A model generated the notes under the pieces. That model saw only the letters and a program-made list of their open reading frames with translations. It did no database searches and was not told the DNA's origin. Shown in pieces: positions 1 to 9,737 of a stretch of DNA of 64,000 nucleotides. Source of the DNA: Sycobia sp. Sy_11 (Eukaryota > Arthropoda > Insecta > Hymenoptera > Epichrysomallidae). Within the stretch, counting starts at the first letter, position 1. Every line of letters starts with the position of its first letter. The DNA is taken from assembly GCA_018907035.1 (NCBI GenBank), contig JACCIC010000218.1, forward strand, positions 490,001 through 554,000, given 5' to 3'. Both the position numbers and the translations under genes were made by a program.

Positions 1-912
1 ACTCTTATAGACAATTAAAGTCATATGATTATCAACGCAACGACAATGATGAAACGATTTAATAATAAATCATATGTTTAGAGAATCACCAGGTGCTTCA
101 GATGTTAATTATCGTTTAAATGAATTTGTAATAAAATTTAATTTACGTTTGCTAACATTTGATATTTAGAGTGAATAAAATTTAGCCTTTTCTCTAAATA
201 ACTTTGGATTTATTTTTCTTTCTGTTCATCTATGCGAAATATTGATGAATTTCAGGGTGTCTGAGCTGAATTGAAAAATGGGAGGGGAGGAGGATACGAA
301 AATCCCGGACACAGAAAATATTGAAATTACGCTCCTGATAAAAATTAAGAGCTCTTCGATAGTCTTATACATTTAGCCAATCGTCATTCGAATATATTAA
401 GAAGCTATTGTTCGCTACCTTTAAATTTTGTTAAAGGAGATAATGTACGAATGAAATTGGAAATGAATATCAAGATTGGAAATAAATTAAGACCAATGAA
501 CAAACAGAACTAAAAGAAGGGGCGATAAAATCATATTTCAATCTATATTCAATCTTTAATTTCTTCTCACGGCATTAAATTGAAATATAGATCTACTCTA
601 GTAACTTAAATAATATAGTTTAATATTTAAGTCATTTGAAAACCGTTGTACCTATTTGTATAGATTTAAGATTATAAATCATCTAACTGATGAGCCCAGC
701 AAAGGTTGGGGCATACATTATGTTCGTTTTTGTTGTTTTTTTTTGTTTAATTTAATTACTAATTTCAATGAAATTGAACGTTCATGACCACTAGTCTCTC
801 AAACATTTTCAATACAGTACTTTTATTAAAATGAAAGTTTCACATTTTAATTTTACAATTATTATAATTATCTTTTAATTTAACTTTGTACGCAGACACA
901 CATACACAAATT
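1..912. other. AT-rich stretch without a gene
   Basis: No long frame and no splice pair. It contains only the hammerhead-like fold at 655-719. Confidence 0.7.
655..719 (+). ncRNA. Hammerhead-like fold lacking GAAA (degenerate)
   Basis: CTGATGAG at 687-694 is the hammerhead ribozyme core box. A stem-II-like hairpin follows: GCCCAGC (694-700) with GTTGGGGC (705-712), one bulge. GATTTA (663-668) pairs with TAAATC (675-680) as a stem-I-like arm, and TTTGTAT (655-661) pairs over about 5 bp with ATACATT after stem II. The invariant GAAA between stems II and III is missing, so activity is not expected. The sequence CTGAYGAGCCCAG...GGGGC recurs at 2511-2571, suggesting a dispersed family. Confidence 0.25.
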
Positions 913-1067
913 TGCATACATACATCCATATATATATATACATACATACATACATACATACATACATACATACATACATACATACATACATACATACGTA
1001 CATACATACATACGTGCATACATAAATATTTACATACATATGTACATACATACATATATACATACAT
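913..1067. repeat. (CATA)n microsatellite
   Basis: Tetranucleotide CATA/TACA repeats, nearly perfect over 941-996 and interrupted on both sides by TATA, CGTA and TGTA variants. Confidence 0.97.
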
Positions 1068-1607
1068 ATTTATGTCTATACGTAATTTAGTTTTTGTTTG
1101 GCTTTGCTGTACAAATTTAACGGTTTAACAGTTATTATGAAAATAAATCTTACTAACGTGATGTGTATACACAAAAGATATTGCACTACTAAGTCTGATT
1201 TTCATAAAAATTCTAAACAGGTATGTCCGCGAATAAAAGAAATCGAATTAAAATTCTTTCCTTTGCTCAGATAAAAAATTAACGACCGTATTTAATCATC
1301 GTTAATGTCGATTACGGAATTGCGAATTCTCAAACAAATCGAAACAGCTTGACGCGAGAGTACTAGAGAAGGAGGAAGAATTCATCGATTTATGTATATA
1401 TATAAACACACGGTGCAATCGACTAAGAGAGAGAGAGGGGTGAGTAAGAGAATTCTACAGCTTGCGCACCTGAATCCAAATTATATATATAGGTAGTAGA
1501 TACGACAATCAAGCATGCGATTATTCGTTGGGTTCCCTTTTCGTATTTTCGTCCCTGCCGCTCTGTCTCTTTTCCTTGAAAGAAGAATACTTCCGTGCAC
1601 TTTGAAT

Positions 1608-1609
<2 letters not shown>

Positions 1610-1666
<57 letters not shown>
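1610..1666. repeat. (TA)n microsatellite, 57 bp
   Basis: Perfect AT alternation. It abuts a GC-rich segment starting at 1667. Confidence 0.98.
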
Positions 1667-1668
<2 letters not shown>

Positions 1669-2510
1669 TTGCGGTCCGCGCGGTGCGGTTACGACAAATC
1701 TGTACCATTCGCGAAGGGGGATTCCGGCAAACGTCGGATTCCTCTGCGGAGAGAGAAAAAGAAAGAGAAGTACAGAAATAGAGAGGGAATGAGAGGTGGA
1801 GAGGAGTGGAAAACTCGTTGACCCTGGGGGGAGGGGGCGATTCCTTCCCCACGCCGGCCGATACCGTACCCGCGAATCTCCATAATGTGGCCTGAATTTT
1901 CATCGCGAGGAGAGCCGACGTCGCGCGCCGTTTGTTTCTTTATGTCGTGCGAAAAATCGTTTCCTTCGAAGTGCCACGCTCGCGAAATCTCCTTGTTGAA
2001 ATTTTACTGCCTGTTTAGTGCTGTCTTTCTTCGCCATCCTCCGCCCCTTTACTTTAATCCGAATATTAGTTACTTGCCCGCAATGGAATTCCGCTTCTTT
2101 TCGTTCTTCTTAATGGTAATAGGTTATATAAAAAAAATTGTTCGATGCGTTTATCTCGCAATTATTCTTTATTTTACCTTATTTTATGATGCTTATGCAC
2201 TACTTACGTAATATATACGTTGATTTAGTTACTTTTTTTACTTCAAATAGTGAAGGTTTGATGTTGAGAATACACATATCCTTGTTATAAAGTATTCTTC
2301 AGAATATTTCATATTAATAAAAATGAACAATTGTATGTAATTTCCATTTTATGCATGAAATAAATGTTTCAAAAACTTGAATAATTCCGACTGAAAAACA
2401 TCGACAATATTTATCTCAACGGCGATTAAGCCAAATATGAGATTTACGTTCTACTTATGCAAGAAATAATTTTTAATTTTGAAGAATATAATTAAGCCGA
2501 AATAAATACT

Positions 2511-2571
2511 ATTGGTATGTTCCGCCCTCAGTTATCTACTGGGCTCGTCAGTAGAACAGTAGATACCCAAT
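2511..2571 (-). ncRNA. Hammerhead-like fold with near-consensus core
   Basis: On the minus strand: CTACTGACGAG, a stem GCCCAGU/ACUGAGGGC (4 bp, a 2-nt bulge, then 3 bp), then GGAAC where the hammerhead consensus is GAAAC, then ATACCAAT. The last segment pairs with the upstream ATTGGGTAT apart from one extra G. Compared with the copy at 655-719, the distal stem-II pairs differ by compensatory change (AGU/ACU versus AGC/GUU). On the plus strand the same DNA has TATCTACTG (2533-2541) facing two CAGTAGA copies (2549-2555 and 2557-2563). A one-base change in the catalytic box makes activity doubtful. Confidence 0.3.
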
Positions 2572-3697
2572 TTCTAGACGTACGATGCTTGCTAAAATCA
2601 TTGAAATGTTATAATATAAAGACAATAAAATTATCTATGGGAGAACAATATTGTGTTGAGGGATGAGGGATGAGCGATTTTAAATTATTAATTGCATATA
2701 TCTTAGGAAGTTATATCGCGACTTTTTGCTTATTCAGCTATGAAATAAATTATAAATTTAGATGCGCTATGTAACTTGGTGAGACCTAATTAAATAATTC
2801 AAGTATATTGATATAAATATATAATATTTCTATGAATATACTTTAATTGTAGAGAAAAATGTTATATACATTCAAAAATGAAATTCGAATAAAGCTTTTT
2901 ACTAAATACAAAAAAAAAATGAAATGGGTAGATAATTTACTTGACTCGAGATAATATCGATCAACGATAAAAAGGTCGTAGTTAAAAATCTTATTGAATT
3001 CAAAAATATCATTGTTTCAACAATTGCTTGAGACAAAATGGTTTATCTTTCGACAATTTGTGTTGCAGTGTTATTATTCGCGATGTCGAAATTAATTTAT
3101 ATCGTGAAAACTTTACGTTTCTATTAAAATTACATGAAATCTAATTATATATCGACATTATTGCTTATTCAATTTTGAAATTGGACGCGCCGACTACGGT
3201 ATTATTAGACAGGATTCTATTAATGTGGCGAGAGGTCCGAAAGGTAAAGTAAATTTACCTTGTCGTCCCCCTTCGCTATGTCGATCGATGTCCCATTAAT
3301 TTAATAAACACAATGTTCCGTTTCAATGGACGTGTAATATAGTTCTATTACGCGATTTTGCATTTATTGCGTAGATAATAAAAAAAAATTTTTTATTAAC
3401 GAAGCGAATTAAAAAGTTCGCCGGCCAATCGATTCTGCACTATCGGGCAGGGTTCACACGCAAGGCCCTCTATGACGCGGTGTAGGATTTTTAAACGTCG
3501 GCCTTTGTGCGGCCCTTTTAAGCCGTGCAGCATCAAGGCTATTGATCTTATAAGCCGCGAAGCTCACTTTTGGACGAAGTAAGTAAAATTTGCATGATAA
3601 AGAGCTACCTTGTAAAAAACAAAGAGCGCTCGCTTGCATAGCCTCGCGATAAAAGGCAGGTGCGATAAAATAAGGTTTTGGCATTATAGAAAGGGAG

Positions 3698-3721
3698 GAG
3701 AGAGAGAGAGAGAGAGAGAGA
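3698..3721. repeat. (GA)n microsatellite, 24 bp
   Basis: Perfect GA run at the end of a short GC-richer segment. Confidence 0.95.
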
Positions 3722-4475
3722 AACACAGATATCGAGAAGAATCAGTTCGTATTTCAGCCTTGAAATTAAAGAGGCATTAGGATATGGGGACGGTGTAAAG
3801 CAAGTAAAATATAGGATTTATAAAAAGAGAGAAAGTTTATTTTTGAGATACGTATTTACTTACGGAATGCAACAGAATTCCCAGAGAAATATTGACAATA
3901 GAGGGTTGTGTAGAGTTAATACGGAAATTTATTAGTGGAAAGATTGTATTGCAGTAATTATTGGCAATCATGAAAAAAAAGTTTATTAATGGCGAGACAA
4001 TTTTAAAAGAAGAAAATTTCAAAAAAAGAAATGAAGAATTCTTTTTGTGCAATTGTTAATATATATATATACAATCGAAGAATCAATATTCAATGATGAA
4101 TGGCTTTAAATGTAATTGAAGAATATTTAAATTTGCATGAAAAATTAGATGGGCAATAAAAATGCATTGTTTAATAGATAATGTAATATTTTATAATATT
4201 AATATTGTATAAAAAAGCATTGAGGAAAAAAGGCAAACTGTGCGTCGATATAGGTATGTGATGCGTTATATTTAAGCTTATATGATATGGTGTAGACCTA
4301 ATCCAGGATGCAATCGGATCATTAATTGCACCTAATCAATCCGCAGCTTGCGGCCTGATCTTTGCGCCGCTCTGAAAGTATATAGGATCCCCACTCCCGA
4401 CTATTATCGTCAGATTCGGAGGCTCCGAAGACGCCGTCGTCTTCGTCCTTGTCCGCAATGTAAACGCGAGAGGCT

Positions 4476-4478
<3 letters not shown>

Positions 4479-4522
<44 letters not shown>
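4479..4522. repeat. (TA)n microsatellite, 44 bp
   Basis: Perfect AT alternation, then GTATATATAC. Confidence 0.98.
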
Positions 4523-4531
<9 letters not shown>

Positions 4532-4910
4532 CGTGTATCGTGCCATAATATTGACCTTTCGAGGGAGAGGCTTCGACCCTGGCTCCCCATATATATACAT
4601 ACTCAAATAAGATCGCGTGCCAGTAACGAGAGCGCGAGCGCGGCTAAGCCTGCGAAGGTGAAAGGGGAGGGGGCGAGCAGAGGCTCGCGACCTTGGGCGT
4701 ATTTTCCAAATTGTCCGTCGACGGACGGGAGTGGCGGGGGAGGGGGCGTTACTCGCACCGCGCCTCGCCCTCTATCACCGGGATAACCTTTTAGGAAGAT
4801 TGTTTCTTTCCGTTTCCGCGCAGGAAGCGCGAAGCGGCTACGGGTGCGAGAGGGGAAGGGCTCGCGAGACATCACGGGGGATTAACGCCACCCGCGAGGA
4901 ACTCCGCGTC

Positions 4911-4970
<60 letters not shown>
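4911..4970. repeat. (TAA)20 microsatellite
   Basis: Perfect trinucleotide run of 60 bp at the boundary between a GC-rich island and AT-rich DNA. Confidence 0.98.
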
Positions 4971-4971
<1 letters not shown>

Positions 4972-5100
4972 GAAAACAAATCGAAAAAGAAATGTAAATT
5001 CTCGCCTCGCGCTTCTCTGTTTTGAGACTAAATTATTTGGACTCGTTAAAAAAAGCGCGCGTCACGTACGGGGGATGAATCTTTTTCTTATCATTTTCAG

Positions 5101-5311
5101 CGACGAGCTCGCGGCGTAATTCCGGACGAGTCGTGCAAGATGTCGGCTTTACGGAGAACGTCCGGAATATGGAGATTTTTTAAGTTATATGCGCTGAACA
5201 GGACGTTGATGTGATTTAATTTTATGTGCGTAATGCATAACTTTTGCGCGATAATCGTAGTCAGTTTGGAAATCTTAGATGAGAGATGCATAAAAAGGTA
5301 ACGAAATGCAG
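5101..5311 (+). other. Candidate exon of a noncoding or untranslated transcript
   Basis: A strong acceptor (CTTTTTCTTATCATTTTCAG, ending at 5100) is followed 211 nt later by a canonical donor, ATGCAG|GTGAGT, with the intron starting at 5312. A second, weaker donor (AAAAAG|GTAACG) lies near 5297. No plus-strand frame is open throughout; the longest runs about 37 codons before TGA. If real, this is a UTR or lncRNA exon. The minus strand has a 64-codon open frame over 5097-5291 that may be chance. A minus-strand candidate exon lies about 440 bp away, so at least one of the two may be false. Confidence 0.25.
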
Positions 5312-5750
5312 GTGAGTCATTTCTGACACTGATATTAAATGCATTAATTATACCGCAAGGAATATATCTTTAAATTTTATATTATTTACAAAACGAAAGT
5401 AGACGTTGCAGCAGCCGATCGTATCGGGAAGAATAATGGAATTCAAGACATTAAAAGGGATTATTATCAAGGCTGTAGACAATTTGCTCGTTCGTTGATA
5501 TACATCGTCGACCTTGGCACTCGGCGCATTATCTATGCATCGAGCACTAGAAAAGCCGAGAAATTAATGCAGAAATTTCCGGCCTCGATTTCAAGCCCCA
5601 GTCCCGTTCTTTGGAGAGGTCTTGCGTCGCGGTCGATTGTTCATAAATTAATACAAAAAAAAAAAAAACGAGTGGATTGGTGCGGAGGGAGGGGGCGGGG
5701 GTCAGAAAGAAAGAAAGGAAACGGAAGGTTAGACAATTTGCTCTGCTCAC

Positions 5751-5882
5751 CTGTGGGATAAATTAGTATAGGCTTCTTGGACTGCGTTATCGTCGGCATC
5801 GTTGGCCTCGCGGCTCGTACCTCCGTCGAGGACATCCTGCGGCGATCCTCTGACCTGGCGCCTACGCGCCGAGGCTCAGCAG
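5751..5882 (-). CDS. Candidate internal coding exon, product unknown
   Basis: This is the best exon-like signal in the window. On the minus strand a pyrimidine tract ending TTTCTCTCTTCAG at 5883-5895 abuts the exon, and the exon ends ...CCCACAG|GTGAGC, a strong donor with the intron starting at 5750. The body is GC-rich compared with the flanks. Using the first acceptor (132 nt), only one frame is fully open. It carries an ATG at 5835 with A at -3 and begins MSSTEVRAARP. Using a second AG 8 nt downstream (124 nt, 5751-5874), another frame opens, acidic and with mixed synonymous codons, containing QDVLDGGTSRE and ending NAVQEAYTNLSH. I recognise neither product. Caveats: the acceptor pyrimidine tract is partly a (GA)n/(CT)n microsatellite, the plus strand is also open here, and no partner exon was identified. 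The sequence TACTAAT followed by CCCACAG just before the donor could instead be a recursive splice site. Confidence 0.4.
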
Positions 5883-6202
5883 CTGAAGAGAGAAAGAGAG
5901 AGATAGGATATGCTGTTCAACAATAGGCTGAAATTTCATATAAGCCTGAGTTATCCGTGTAAATGAAAACCATATAAAATTTCGGCGAAATTTCCCTGAG
6001 ATTAGAATATTATAACTTAAATAAATTTAATCTTAATATTCTTTAAATTAAACAAACTTATTCATTAAATTTACATTCATACGTCATAAATATTGAGACG
6101 ATCATAATGAAGTAATTAGCACGAGTTTCGCTTCGAGTTTGACAGTCTGATTTCGATCTTAATTAACGCAGCAAGTCGCTCAACTAGCAAAAATAATAAC
6201 TG

Positions 6203-6205
<3 letters not shown>

Positions 6206-6252
<47 letters not shown>
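6206..6252. repeat. (TA)n microsatellite, 47 bp
   Basis: Perfect AT alternation, about 30 bp from a (TTA)n array. Confidence 0.98.
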
Positions 6253-6254
<2 letters not shown>

Positions 6255-6260
6255 GTATTT

Positions 6261-6275
6261 TCTTTTTCTTCAATA

Positions 6276-6314
<39 letters not shown>

Positions 6315-6329
6315 TCTTTTTCTTCAATA
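6261..6329. repeat. (TTA)n flanked by direct repeats
   Basis: (ATT)n at 6277-6313 is flanked by two copies of CTTTTTCTTCAATA (6261-6275 and 6316-6329). Confidence 0.9.
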
Positions 6330-7084
6330 AAGTCGTCTTTCCTACCATACTTGTTAAAAGATAATAATAATTGAAAAGTCACATCAATAATTGAAAAGGC
6401 TACGTCAATGCATTGGATTTTTGAAAAAAGCTTTTTCTAAAAAAAATTTTTTAAAACGTCTACTTCGAAAAATATAAATCATTTGTTAAGATGTATGAAT
6501 AGAATTTCAAGCACATCTCATAGTATAAAGTGTTTATTTTGTTCCAAGTAAAATATTTGAAAATAAACATATATATAATGAATTTCAAAGCATTTGAATT
6601 TTGTACTTCACTGTGAATGTCGTTCCACAGTATTAAAAATTCATCGTTGGAGTTTGATGTTTTTAACTTTAACCGATATAATCATACATAGTGAAAAGGA
6701 GATACAGTTACGAGATTCCAAAATGTATGTTTCAAATTTTTCTCTCTTTTGGATTTCAATCGTTTTACAGTAAACGGGACATTTTTTTCTCATTCTTCTC
6801 TGATTTTATTTCTGCCCAGTTCATTCGCAAATGTTTTTGTGTCATATGCAACGTTTGGTAAAAAATTAGGTTACGCACAAGTGAAAAATCCTTTCGGTTA
6901 TATCGATGCTTCTAGTTTTTTCTTTTTCTTGCACAATAATTATACGGCTTATTTAGTCGCATTTAGCCGGACATTTTTAAGAACGTGTGCCGCAAAATAA
7001 ACAGAGATAAACTGCGCGTGATTAGCGTAAAGCTGCGCCATCCCTCCCTCCCATCTCAGTGGAGAGTGGTGATGCGGAGAAAGT

Positions 7085-7088
<4 letters not shown>

Positions 7089-7138
<50 letters not shown>
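7089..7138. repeat. (TA)n microsatellite, 50 bp
   Basis: Perfect AT alternation between two GC-rich stretches. Confidence 0.98.
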
Positions 7139-7139
<1 letters not shown>

Positions 7140-7605
7140 TTGTATATGCGGGCGCGTTTACGCTCCCTATACACTGTAATATTCGAGCGAGACTGGAGAA
7201 GGCGTGCGGGTAGAAAGGGGGGGGGGTGGAGGGTTGAACTAAGTTGGCTATATTGCGCGCCTAAGTTGCGTTAAAGCGAGTAGATTATTCGAGGGGGGGG
7301 GGCGGAGGAGGCGCTGCTATTGTATCAAGCTCACCTTGGTACCTAATATGTATATATATATATATATATGTACACGTTGCCTTGGCCCTCGATCTTCTTA
7401 ATGGTTCGTTTAAAGTTTTGCGTGCGAATAATTAACCAATTTACGATTCGACGTCGTGCCTAAATGTATTTACTTTTTTGCTTTGCTTTTTTTATTCGTG
7501 GTCTTTCTTTTTAACGATCGTTTTGCGAAACTGTTCTTGTCGAAGGGTACACAAGCGCGCGTATCATTTCAGTTAATAACGCATAAGAATTTCTAGATCG
7601 ATCGA

Positions 7606-7629
7606 TTTTTTTTTTTTTTTTTTTTTTTT
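7606..7629. repeat. Poly(T), 24 bp
   Basis: Uninterrupted T run. It could be the poly(A) end of a minus-strand retroposed sequence, but no body was recognised. Confidence 0.9.
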
Positions 7630-7727
7630 GGAGCCGAGGTTCTGTAATTGCAGTGAGAGAAATTTGTTGAAAAATTCGTCTATTGACAGAAGAGCAACTT
7701 TATGAAATAATAACAATATTCTTACAG

Positions 7728-7777
7728 ACGTGGCATGTATATGAAATACTGGTATGGTACGATGGTCCAATTCCAAG
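7728..7777 (+). other. Candidate 50-nt exon bounded by splice signals
   Basis: ATATTCTTACAG (ending 7727) is a fair acceptor, and TTCCAAG|GTAAGAG (donor GT at 7778-7779) is a strong donor. Two of three frames are open. One reads TWHVYEILVWYDGPIP and another RGMYMKYWYGTMVQFQ. Neither is recognised. The piece is short enough that chance co-occurrence of the two sites is likely. Confidence 0.2.
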
Positions 7778-8108
7778 GTAAGAGAGCACGAACGGTGAAG
7801 TGAGAATGAGACACCCGGTGTGCCGATAGCACGAGGAACAGTCGAATTTGTAAGGTGTGACCGGCAGAAAGCATGGCTCCAGGATCGGTACAAGTGACTG
7901 GAATCAGGTCGAGAGAGTTCGTATTACGAATGAAGGAAAAGATGACCTTCAAATTTAAGCTTTTCAGCTTACTACTGGAAGCATCCTGGTAGACATTTGT
8001 ATTTCGTGCCAATTTTTCGTTTCAGCGTACTCGAATTACGATGTTTCTCTAACCATAGTTGAGCGAGTCCTTGATCAAAATTTTTACTCGAGCTTTAGAC
8101 CATTGGCA

Positions 8109-8305
8109 ATCCAATATATTGGGTGAAAAAATAATTGAAATCCGCCATTTTGTGTTTTCGGAACTGAATAATTGTTTTGTGAAAAGTACATATAGCGCAT
8201 AGCGCTCAACTTTTGGCTTTCACGGATCATAGATCGAATTTACTTTAAGTGGGAAAATTTAATATACGCTAGAACCTTCCGGGCCGGAAAGCCAATATAT
8301 TGGAT
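8109..8305. mobile_element. MITE-like element with 14-bp terminal inverted repeats
   Basis: ATCCAATATATTGG at 8109-8122 is matched by its reverse complement CCAATATATTGGAT at 8292-8305, delimiting 197 bp. There is no coding capacity. The internal sequence GAACTGAATAATTG...AGCGCATAGCGCT...CTTTTGG recurs, diverged, at 42141-42196, and the left end recurs at 41678-41711. This supports a repeat family. The TIR core CCAATATATTGG is itself palindromic, so the TIR evidence is weaker than its length suggests. The stretch TATTGGGTGAAAAAATAATT resembles mariner-type termini, but the superfamily is not certain. Confidence 0.45.
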
Positions 8306-9180
8306 CGACCCATGATCGACCCTTCCCTCATGATAAGTTTATGATATAAGATAAAATTTCTACCTATTTTCTGAGAGGAATCAAAATTACAAAATGCCGC
8401 GGCCGGTCCCGTAGATCTTAATTTTGCATTTCTATAAAATTACGAAATTACCCGCCGTCTTATGAATATAAATTATTCTCGATTAAATTAAAGTTATCCA
8501 AAGATAATACGAAGTCTGAACAATTGTAAGTAAAAAAAAGTTTTCATTGAGAATACATAATTTATGTACGTTTAGCCATAAGTCACCCGTTTTCGCTCAT
8601 CAGTAGAACGACACGTGACCTCTTCTTAAACGTACAAAGATATAACGAACAACGAATTACTCATAGTTTGGAATGGTCGAATTGACTTGTGTAAAATTAA
8701 TAATTAAAAATTTCTTCATATAATATAATTAACGATATAATTAATAATGAATAAATTAGTGAGAAAATTAATTTTATCATAAGTTTTGAGATTTCATCTT
8801 GTTTCCTAATTGATTTTAATTTAATACAGAAAAATTTACGTTCCTAAATTGATAGAAACTAACGTTTATTTTTCCGTCAATGAAATCATTTGTAAATTCA
8901 ATTATATTATTCCTTAGCTTCTCGAATTGCTTTATATTTCATTAAAATTCTGACGAAGTGGGAAGTCGAATATCTTATTTTCAAACAACTTTAAATTCAA
9001 AATTTCTTCTTTTTAATTTTTGAGATATCATTTGAGACATATGCGTAGATTTAAGTATTCAAAAAGCAGACGGTCCCACTAAATTATCCGCCTGCACACG
9101 TCTAACACAGTACTTTTAATAATAAACCAATTTCGCAGAAACAAGCCGTCGTTTCATAATTTAGCCCCCAAAAGCCTCTC
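8306..9180. other. AT-rich stretch without a gene
   Basis: Nothing beyond the hairpin at 8566-8635. Confidence 0.65.
8566..8635 (-). ncRNA. 70-nt imperfect hairpin with CUGAUGAG loop
   Basis: The outer arms GTACGTTTA (8566-8574) and TAAACGTAC (8627-8635) pair perfectly over 9 bp. A symmetric 5x5 internal loop follows, then a 7-bp stem (8580-8586 with 8615-8621) whose one mismatch is A.C on plus but G.U on minus, favouring a minus-strand RNA. A 4-bp stem and a 15-nt apical loop finish the fold. The minus-strand loop contains CTACTGATGAGCGAAAACG, sharing GTTCTACTGAYGAGC with the 2.5-kb element. The size fits a pre-miRNA-like or decayed ribozyme hairpin. It matches no conserved insect miRNA I know. 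Confidence 0.25.
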
Positions 9181-9343
9181 TAAACGGAACTCTCGTTTAA
9201 CACGTTTAAGGGTAGGGTAGGCAAGGGGGCTGAGGGTGTAAGCATCCATTGTGCATTCGGCCTTAATAAACGGGTCTGCCACGAAAGCCTTCGAAACGAT
9301 TCCCCCCTCCGCGCGGATGTAATTTTCTTGACTAGGTAACGTC

Positions 9344-9346
<3 letters not shown>

Positions 9347-9385
<39 letters not shown>
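9347..9385. repeat. (TC)n microsatellite, 39 bp
   Basis: Perfect TC run followed by impure CT-rich DNA to about 9440. Confidence 0.97.
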
Positions 9386-9388
<3 letters not shown>

Positions 9389-9542
9389 TCTTTGTCTCTC
9401 CCCCTCTATCTCTCCCACACCCACTCTCTCCCTGACTTCTCGAGCAATGAAACTCGGAAAAATTGTCGAGCGCCCGAACCTCGGTTATACTTCTACTGGC
9501 GGTATATAGATATGCGCACACCCCTACTGGTCAAGAGTGGCG

Positions 9543-9575
9543 TATAAAGGTCGAGAGGTACGCTGCTGCTGCAGC
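9543..9575 (+). promoter_or_regulatory. Weak TATA-box candidate in a GC-rich island
   Basis: TATAAAGG at 9543-9550 is followed 30 bp later by the A of CTGCAGCGG (A at 9573), a weak initiator match at the right spacing. The context is CpG-rich. The downstream reading frame is low-complexity and ends in (CT)n, so no gene can be tied to it. Confidence 0.15.
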
Positions 9576-9703
9576 GGAGCGGCGTGGCGGCACCCTCGAC
9601 TCCATTTAGCATCAGTAGGCAACGAATCGCCTATTCTCGGGGCTCGCTTTACGCCCCTTCTACGTTCTTTCTCCCGCGTCGCCTTTTTTCCCTCTCTGTT
9701 TCG

Positions 9704-9711
<8 letters not shown>

Positions 9712-9737
<26 letters not shown>
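9712..9737. repeat. (CT)n microsatellite, 26 bp
   Basis: Perfect CT run inside a GC-rich island. Confidence 0.95.

Larger units (their letters stand above)
1068..3420. other. Noncoding stretch
   Basis: GC-richer between 1667 and about 2060, with an acceptor-like CTCTCTCTCTCTTAG on minus near 1424. The rest is AT-rich. A 108-codon plus frame at 1885-2211 has no recognisable features. Confidence 0.6.
3421..4910. other. Two small GC-rich islands
   Basis: Islands at 3421-3660 and 4330-4910, with AT-rich DNA between them. Frames crossing them are composition-driven. The second ends exactly at the (TAA)20 array. Confidence 0.6.
5883..7727. other. Noncoding stretch with G-rich runs
   Basis: AT-rich to 7000. 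Homopolymer G runs lie near 7220-7228 and 7293-7301, with a minus-strand donor-like CCAAG|GTGAGC near 7329 that has no usable exon. Confidence 0.6.

Noticed and set aside
840..1128. Overlapping ORFs on both strands with MYVC or HTYI repeats
   Set aside because: They are readings of the (CATA)n microsatellite.
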